Assembly: GCA_027317645.1 (NCBI GenBank)
Contig: DAHVQS010000007.1
Location: 3,793-67,792 of the forward strand
Direction of reading: 5' to 3'
DNA length: 64,000 nt
Source of the DNA: Paenalcaligenes sp021793095
GTDB taxonomy: Bacteria; Pseudomonadota; Gammaproteobacteria; Burkholderiales; Burkholderiaceae_B
Part shown: positions 59,348 through 64,000 of the stretch, piece after piece
Position numbering within the stretch: the stretch's first letter is position 1
How the letters are laid out: every line of letters starts with the position of its first letter
Program-made: the position numbers and the translations under genes
The notes under the pieces: generated by a model
Databases searched by the model: none
Told to the model about the DNA's origin: nothing
The model's input: the letters and a program-made list of their open reading frames with translations, nothing else

Positions 59348-61141
59348 TTAATCTTCTACTTGCAGAATGGCTAAAAACGCCTCTTGTGGGATTTCTACGT
59401 TGCCCACCTGCTTCATACGTTTCTTGCCCGCTTTTTGTTTTTCGAGCAGTTTGCGCTTGCGCGAAATATCCCCACCATAGCACTTGGCCAGCACGTTTTT
59501 ACGTAAAGCACGCACGTTTTCGCGGGCAATCACATCATTGCCAATGGCGGCTTGGATAGCGATTTCAAACATTTGGCGCGGGATGATTTCGCGCATTTTC
59601 ATGGCCACCTCACGGCCCCGAGTACGGGCGTTTTGGCGGTGCACGATCATAGACAAGGCATCTACCCGCTCTGCGTTGATCAGCAGATCAACCTTGACCA
59701 CATCTGAGGTGCGGTACTCTAAAAACTCATAATCCATCGAGGCATACCCTCGCGAGACAGACTTGAGGCGGTCAAAGAAATCTAACACCACCTCGGCCAG
59801 CGGTATTTCAAATACCAGGCTGACCTGTTTGCCCAGATAAGTCATGTTTTTCTGTATGCCTCGACGTGCATTACATAGGGTCATGACCGGACCCACGTAG
59901 TCTTGGGGCATGAGTAGACTCACCTCGACAATAGGCTCGCGCACCTCTTCGATATCACTGACCTCGGGCATTTGTGAGGGGCTATCGACGTATAACACCT
60001 CGCCATCAGTGCGCACGACCTCATAAATCACCGAAGGCGCAGTGGTGATAATGTCCATATCGAATTCACGCTCGAGGCGCTCTTGCACAATTTCCATATG
60101 CAACAGCCCCAAAAAGCCACAGCGGAAACCAAAACCTAGGGCTTGGGATACCTCGGGCTCAAACATCAATGAGGCATCGTTGAGCTTGAGCTTTTCCAAT
60201 GAATCACGCAGCTGATCATATTCGCTGCTTTCAACCGGATACAAACCAGCAAACACCTGGGGTTTGACCTCTTGGAACCCCGGCAAAGGCTTTTTAGCCG
60301 CCCGATTACCAGTGTGCGTAATGGTATCCCCGACTTGGGCCTGCTCGAGCTCTTTGAGACCGGTGACAACAAACCCAACCTCACCCGCGCTCAGTTGTTT
60401 GACAGGGGTTGCCTTGGGGGTAAACACCCCGATGTGATCGACCTCGTATTGGGCGCCGTTAGACATCAGCTGGATAGGATCTTTTTCTGCCAGCTTGCCA
60501 TTGACGATACGCACCAGCATGATCACCCCCACATAGTTATCAAACCAAGAGTCAATGATGAGTGCCTGCAATGCATCAGCGGGGTCCCCTTGTGGGGCGG
60601 GCACCCGTTGCACAATGGTCTCGAGAATTTCATCGATACCCTGGCCTGTTTTGGCGCTGGCCTGGATGGCATCGGAAGCGTCAATACCAATGACCTCTTC
60701 GATCTCATCACTGACCGAATAAGGATCAGCCGAAGGCAAATCAATTTTATTCAGTACAGGTATGACCTCGAGCTCTTGATCAATCGCTGTGTAGCAAGTC
60801 GCGACCGTCTGTGCCTCAACCCCTTGGGAGGCATCCACGACCAACAAAGCCCCTTCGCAAGCGGATAATGAACGGCTCACCTCATAAGAAAAGTCTACGT
60901 GCCCTGGCGTATCAATCAGATTTAAACGGTATTCATTGCCATCTTTGGCCTTGTAGGTCAGTGCCGCCGTCTGCGCTTTGATTGTAATCCCGCGTTCACG
61001 CTCAATATCCATCGAATCCAATACCTGGGTGGACATTTCACGATCTTCAAGACCGCCACATTGCTGAATAATACGGTCAGCCAAGGTGGACTTACCGTGG
61101 TCAATGTGCGCGATGATAGAGAAATTGCGGATAAACTCCAT
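59348..61141 (-). CDS. lepA: Elongation factor 4
   Basis: Ribosome-associated translational GTPase (EF4) affecting initiation and back-translocation. From the ATG at 61139-61141 it has 597 residues, the normal length, starting MEFIRNFSIIAHIDHGKSTL. GTPase motifs: AHIDHGKS, DTPGHVDF and NKIDLP. The C-terminal EF4-specific domain has QAAIGNDVIARENVRALRKN. A second in-frame ATG at 61156 adds five residues and cannot be excluded; neither has a good ribosome-binding site. Confidence 0.97.
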   Translation of the reverse strand: MEFIRNFSIIAHIDHGKSTLADRIIQQCGGLEDREMSTQVLDSMDIERERGITIKAQTAALTYKAKDGNEYRLNLIDTPGHVDFSYEVSRSLSACEGALLVVDASQGVEAQTVATCYTAIDQELEVIPVLNKIDLPSADPYSVSDEIEEVIGIDASDAIQASAKTGQGIDEILETIVQRVPAPQGDPADALQALIIDSWFDNYVGVIMLVRIVNGKLAEKDPIQLMSNGAQYEVDHIGVFTPKATPVKQLSAGEVGFVVTGLKELEQAQVGDTITHTGNRAAKKPLPGFQEVKPQVFAGLYPVESSEYDQLRDSLEKLKLNDASLMFEPEVSQALGFGFRCGFLGLLHMEIVQERLEREFDMDIITTAPSVIYEVVRTDGEVLYVDSPSQMPEVSDIEEVREPIVEVSLLMPQDYVGPVMTLCNARRGIQKNMTYLGKQVSLVFEIPLAEVVLDFFDRLKSVSRGYASMDYEFLEYRTSDVVKVDLLINAERVDALSMIVHRQNARTRGREVAMKMREIIPRQMFEIAIQAAIGNDVIARENVRALRKNVLAKCYGGDISRKRKLLEKQKAGKKRMKQVGNVEIPQEAFLAILQVED

Positions 61142-61218
61142 AGATTTGGTTGTCATGTAACTGAATAAAATGTTAATTCGAATATTTGCTTTATGCCCCA
61201 AACAAATCAAGGGGTTGG

Positions 61219-61250
61219 CAAAAAAAAGGAGGCGCATCGGGCGCCCCCTT
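61219..61250 (-). terminator. Rho-independent terminator after degP/mucD
   Basis: On the minus strand AAGGGGGCGC (61241-61250) pairs with GCGCCTCCTT (61226-61235) around a five-base loop, with one G-U pair, followed by TTTTTTT. It separates the rseB-degP unit from lepA, which then needs its own promoter in the 85 bases upstream. Confidence 0.88.
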
Positions 61251-61282
61251 TGGCTAGCAGTATTTTAGCTTACTTTTAGAGA

Positions 61283-62740
61283 TTATTCAGAGGGTGTGAT
61301 CAATACCCACTGGGCGTTACCGCCACGCATCACTAAAATAGCGGCCTGCTTGTCGGCGGGCAATTTTTTGACGACCTTGTCGTAGTCTTTAGCCGAGGTA
61401 ATGTCCTGATCATTGATGCGCAAGATAATGTCACCGGAGGACACTCCAACGCGTGCTGCCGGCCCACTGGCAGACTCGACCACCACGCCTTCGTCAATCC
61501 CCAAATGAGCCTTGTCCTCATCGTCTAGAGTCGCCACGCTCAAACCCAAACGATCACTGGTTTGTTCTTTGGGTGCTTTGGGTGTCTTGGCTTTACCGTC
61601 ACCGGTTTCCAGCTCGGCAACGGTCACGGTCAAGGTTTCACTCTTGCCCTTGCGCCAAACTTTCATTTTGGCCTTGGTACCTGGCTGGGTGGCGCCAACA
61701 ATACGTGGCAGGTCGCTCATTTGCTTGACCTCTTTACCATCGAAATCAAGAATCACGTCACCGCTACGTACCCCTGCCTTGGCAGCAGGACCATCCTCTT
61801 CGACGTGGCTCACTAAAGCCCCTTTTTGGTTATCTAAACCAATGGCTTTAGCAACCTCATCATCAACGTTAGTGATTTGAACCCCAATACGACCACGGGT
61901 GACTTTGCCGTGCTCTTTGAGCTGCTCTACCACATCCATGGCCTCATCGATGGGGATGGCCAAGGAAATCCCCATAAAGCCACCGCTGCGGGAAACAATT
62001 TGGGCGTTCACCCCGACGACCTCGCCTTGAGTATTGAGTAGCGGCCCCCCTGAGTTGCCAGGGTTAACAGCCACGTCGGTCTGGATAAAGGGCAGGTAAT
62101 CACCAGTATCTCGGTTAATCGCACTGACCACCCCGACAGTGACGGTGGCATCTAGGCCGAAAGGCGAACCAATCGCTAGAACCCACTCACCCTTTTTGAG
62201 GTCATTGGAATTTCCAATGGTCAATGGTTTGAGATCTTTGGCATCGATTTTAATCAGTGCCACATCCGTCCGCTCGTCCGTACCGATCACCTCGGCAGTG
62301 TACTCTTCACCATCGACGAAAGTGACATAAATATCCTCGGCATCTGCAACCACGTGATTGTTGGTCAGGATATAGCCATCATCGGAAATCACAAAACCAG
62401 AACCCACCCCCCGTGGGACTACCTGCTCTTCGGGCTCTTGGCGAGGTTGCCGCGGCCCCCGATCAGGCATCGCATCAGGGCCAAAAAACCAACGGAAGAA
62501 ATCATAGGGATCCCCATCAAATCCATGCCCTGAACGTACAGGTACAGACTCAGTAGTGCGTATATTAACGACTGAGCTTTCTGTTTCTTGGACAATCTGG
62601 GTAAAGTCGGGCAGATTTTCAATACGCCCCTGCGCCGCGAGATTGTAGCTATATAACAAACCCAGACTTAAAAATAATAGTGCCCAAAAATGGACCCATG
62701 ACCGGTTGTTATCTTTGGTTTGACGCATGCTATGTTGCAT
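61283..62740 (-). CDS. mucD: DegP/DegQ-type periplasmic serine protease (MucD)
   Basis: 485-residue HtrA protease for misfolded envelope proteins. An N-terminal signal/anchor helix (about residues 16-36), catalytic histidine in LTNNHVVADAE, aspartate in DERTDVALIKI, and serine in NPGNSGGPLLN; two PDZ domains follow (about 280-370 and 395-480), separated by a Lys/Thr/Pro-rich linker. The position after rseB and before lepA identifies it as MucD. Start at the ATG with AGGAGTG upstream. Confidence 0.94.
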   Translation of the reverse strand: MQHSMRQTKDNNRSWVHFWALLFLSLGLLYSYNLAAQGRIENLPDFTQIVQETESSVVNIRTTESVPVRSGHGFDGDPYDFFRWFFGPDAMPDRGPRQPRQEPEEQVVPRGVGSGFVISDDGYILTNNHVVADAEDIYVTFVDGEEYTAEVIGTDERTDVALIKIDAKDLKPLTIGNSNDLKKGEWVLAIGSPFGLDATVTVGVVSAINRDTGDYLPFIQTDVAVNPGNSGGPLLNTQGEVVGVNAQIVSRSGGFMGISLAIPIDEAMDVVEQLKEHGKVTRGRIGVQITNVDDEVAKAIGLDNQKGALVSHVEEDGPAAKAGVRSGDVILDFDGKEVKQMSDLPRIVGATQPGTKAKMKVWRKGKSETLTVTVAELETGDGKAKTPKAPKEQTSDRLGLSVATLDDEDKAHLGIDEGVVVESASGPAARVGVSSGDIILRINDQDITSAKDYDKVVKKLPADKQAAILVMRGGNAQWVLITPSE

Positions 62741-62761
62741 AAAGCACTCCTATGACGCGAA

Positions 62762-63769
62762 TTAATTATTGCTGGTTAAGGGCACAAACTGCGTTTGCTG
62801 ACCTAAATGCTGCAAAGTTTCCAACGGTACCTCGCCCGTCAATGTGAGCCAGTTTTCACCTATTTGGGTGCGGTGTAAGAACACCCCACCCATTTTTTTC
62901 CCCTCCTCGGCTTGCAAGCGCTGCCCTTGCCCGCTGACTGGCTCTATAAAGACTGAAATAGCGGCCAAGCCATCTGACAATAACATCTGGGCAACTTGAC
63001 GCGTCTGTGGCATAGAACGCACCACCTGCTTGATAGGTTCAAAGCCAGCCGGATAAGGAATACGCCAGCCTTGGCTGCTAAGGTCAATCTCGTGCATATC
63101 TGCACTGATGGTACGCCATTCTTGGATGTCCCAAGGAGACTCTAGGCGTGAGGAGTCCACCTGTGCTCCTATGTCCACACTAGCAAAAGCTACCTGCAAA
63201 ACCAATTGTCCCTGTTCATCTAGTGTTTGCATCTGTAACAAAAGTGAGGTTTCTTTATCGATACAGAGCTGATAACCAAAGCGGGCGTCATCAATGGGTG
63301 TTAACTGATACATCTGACACTCGCGTCCCGCGACCCGGGCAGATTGTTCTAGCGCCGTCATCTGGTAGGACTGCGAAACATCGATTTCCTCGCTATGTAG
63401 CAACCCTGGAAACCGGTCTGTGCGAGAGGGCTCTTGGATGACAATTTCCTCATTGGGAAGCAGGCATTGCGTGATTTCATTTTCGCGTAAAAATTCGCGT
63501 TCAACCCCATCGAGCAATACCAATCGCTCGCGCTCACCCTTGCCATCCACAATATGGACCAAATACATGGACTGGGTTTCTTTCCCGTTGTTATGAGTAA
63601 TTATGCCAGCATAATCCTCTGTTTGAGCAGACTGCTGAACATTTTTTAATATTTTCATCATCTCATCGGCACTCAACGGCGATGCCTGAGACGTCCCCAT
63701 CAACAGCACCACTGCTAAGAGCACGCCGACCATCCCCTGCAGACGAGAAAATAGTGCGCCAACTGTCAT
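62762..63769 (-). CDS. rseB: Sigma-E regulatory protein RseB (MucB)
   Basis: Periplasmic protein that binds the anti-sigma factor RseA and senses mislocalised lipoproteins/LPS. From the ATG at 63767-63769 it has 335 residues: signal peptide (hydrophobic MVGVLLAVVLLMG, cleavage after SQAS), then the MucB/RseB domains. The reading frame does not stop upstream: it continues in frame through the first 40 codons of a DUF3482 GTPase gene to 63889. Initiation at 63769 has only a weak GGA upstream, so some product may carry the GTPase leader, which would hide the signal peptide. The usual upstream genes rpoE and rseA are missing. Confidence 0.9.
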   Translation of the reverse strand: MTVGALFSRLQGMVGVLLAVVLLMGTSQASPLSADEMMKILKNVQQSAQTEDYAGIITHNNGKETQSMYLVHIVDGKGERERLVLLDGVEREFLRENEITQCLLPNEEIVIQEPSRTDRFPGLLHSEEIDVSQSYQMTALEQSARVAGRECQMYQLTPIDDARFGYQLCIDKETSLLLQMQTLDEQGQLVLQVAFASVDIGAQVDSSRLESPWDIQEWRTISADMHEIDLSSQGWRIPYPAGFEPIKQVVRSMPQTRQVAQMLLSDGLAAISVFIEPVSGQGQRLQAEEGKKMGGVFLHRTQIGENWLTLTGEVPLETLQHLGQQTQFVPLTSNN

Positions 63770-63889
63770 GGGTGCGTCCGATACCTGGCCGAAGCCGGCA
63801 TCGTGCGTCAGTGTGCGCAACAGTGAAGTCTTGCCGGTATTGGTATGGCCAACGACAGCCAGACGCAGTGCAGGGGTTGGGTTGCTCAT
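63770..63889 (-). pseudogene. Truncated DUF3482 GTPase gene, first 40 codons, fused in frame to rseB
   Basis: The frame starts at ATG 63887-63889, which overlaps the DUF2868 stop as ATGA, the normal coupling of these two families. It encodes ALRLAVVGHTNTGKTSLLRT, including the P-loop GHTNTGKTS, and DAGFGQVSDAP, after which DUF3482 proteins usually continue with GTT and the switch region. Instead it joins the rseB initiator methionine directly. All later GTPase motifs (G3, G4) are lost, so it cannot be a working GTPase. Confidence 0.8.
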
Positions 63890-64000
63890 GACGCAGCGAT
63901 CCAGTCTGGAAGCGAGGCGCAATCCAGGTGCAGTGTATCGGGTAAAAAACCGGCGTCGGCCAGTTGCGTCTGCCAGGTATGCTGGCGCGATGTCTGGCCC
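63886..64000 (-). CDS. DUF2868 family protein (C-terminal end only)
   Basis: The last 38 codons of a gene entering from beyond the window, ending LHLDCASLPDWIAAS with stop TGA at 63886-63888. The WQTQLADAGFLPDTL segment and the ATGA overlap with a DUF3482 start match the DUF2868-DUF3482 pair of betaproteobacteria, whose function is unknown. With so little visible the family call rests mainly on the neighbour. Confidence 0.6.
   Translation of the reverse strand, partial: GQTSRQHTWQTQLADAGFLPDTLHLDCASLPDWIAAS

Noticed and set aside
60272..60868. A 198-codon plus-strand frame inside lepA.
   Set aside because: It is the antisense shadow of the conserved EF4 coding sequence; no start context.
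1..64000. CRISPR arrays, tRNA or rRNA genes, insertion sequences, prophage.
   Set aside because: I saw no regularly spaced repeats, no tRNA T-arm signatures in structured spacers, no rRNA-like sequence and no transposase or phage frames. In particular no transposase lies next to the rseB junction within the window.

Overview
The window is bacterial chromosome, densely packed with housekeeping genes and without rRNA, tRNA, CRISPR, prophage or insertion sequences that I can see. Gene content and order point to a betaproteobacterium of the Burkholderiales, most likely Alcaligenaceae. The evidence is the pyrG-kdsA-eno-ftsB block, the mucB-mucD-lepA-lepB-rnc-era-recO block, hemF-nadD-rsfS-maf, an H-NS protein with the GRGRPPKW core, and a class I FBPase. 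Base composition looks moderate (about 50-55% GC by eye) with AT-rich intergenic regions. The complete ectoine genes suggest a salt-tolerant lifestyle. The genus is inference only.

Layout. 1-3.6 kb: ectoine/hydroxyectoine operon on the minus strand, ectR-ectA-ectB-ectC-ectD, with ectD cut by the window edge and a strong sigma70-type promoter before ectR. 3.6-6 kb: nit-type amidase and tldD. 6-13.4 kb: H-NS-like protein, DUF4136 lipoprotein, fbp, quinone oxidoreductase, EamA transporter, ghrA and a HerA-like ATPase. 13.5-18.2 kb: yebC, purD, hemF, nadD, rsfS, maf. 18.2-27.4 kb: DUF945 protein, fkpB-ispH, radC, rpmE2, a GT39-type membrane glycosyltransferase, cfa, a Bcr/CflA exporter, rpmB-rpmG. 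27.5-38.1 kb: D-amino-acid dehydrogenase-like protein, leuS-lptE-holA-proA-hemJ, a THUMP methyltransferase, RDD protein, hslO. 38.1-46.7 kb: an unrecognised TadE/TadG-like membrane protein, then on the minus strand scoA-scoB, an aminopeptidase P-type enzyme and pyrG-kdsA-eno-ftsB. 47-55.2 kb: ETF-ubiquinone oxidoreductase, NlpC/P60 lipoprotein, DUF2325 protein with a Fur-box-like site, cysB, lptF, pepA, holC, BI-1 protein. 55.4-64 kb (minus strand): rseB(mucB)-degP(mucD)-lepA-lepB-rnc-era-recO-eamA, preceded by the end of a DUF2868 gene.

Functional threads: compatible-solute synthesis (ectABCD); envelope biogenesis (lptE, lptF, kdsA, degP, lepB, a GT39 protein); heme synthesis (hemF plus hemJ-like); translation and ribosome assembly (leuS, L28, L33, L31B, rsfS, lepA, era, rnc); DNA replication and repair (holA, holC, recO, radC); and ketone-body/fatty-acid catabolism (scoAB, ETF-QO).

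The most unusual observation is at the right end. The first 40 codons of a DUF3482-type GTPase gene (start overlapping the stop of its usual partner DUF2868, P-loop present) run in frame straight into the start codon and signal peptide of rseB. The rpoE and rseA genes that normally precede rseB are not there. This looks like a deletion or rearrangement junction, or an assembly join, and it removes the sigma-E gene and its anti-sigma gene from their usual place. I did not find a convincing wholly new multi-gene system; the other findings are smaller regulatory or structural signals.
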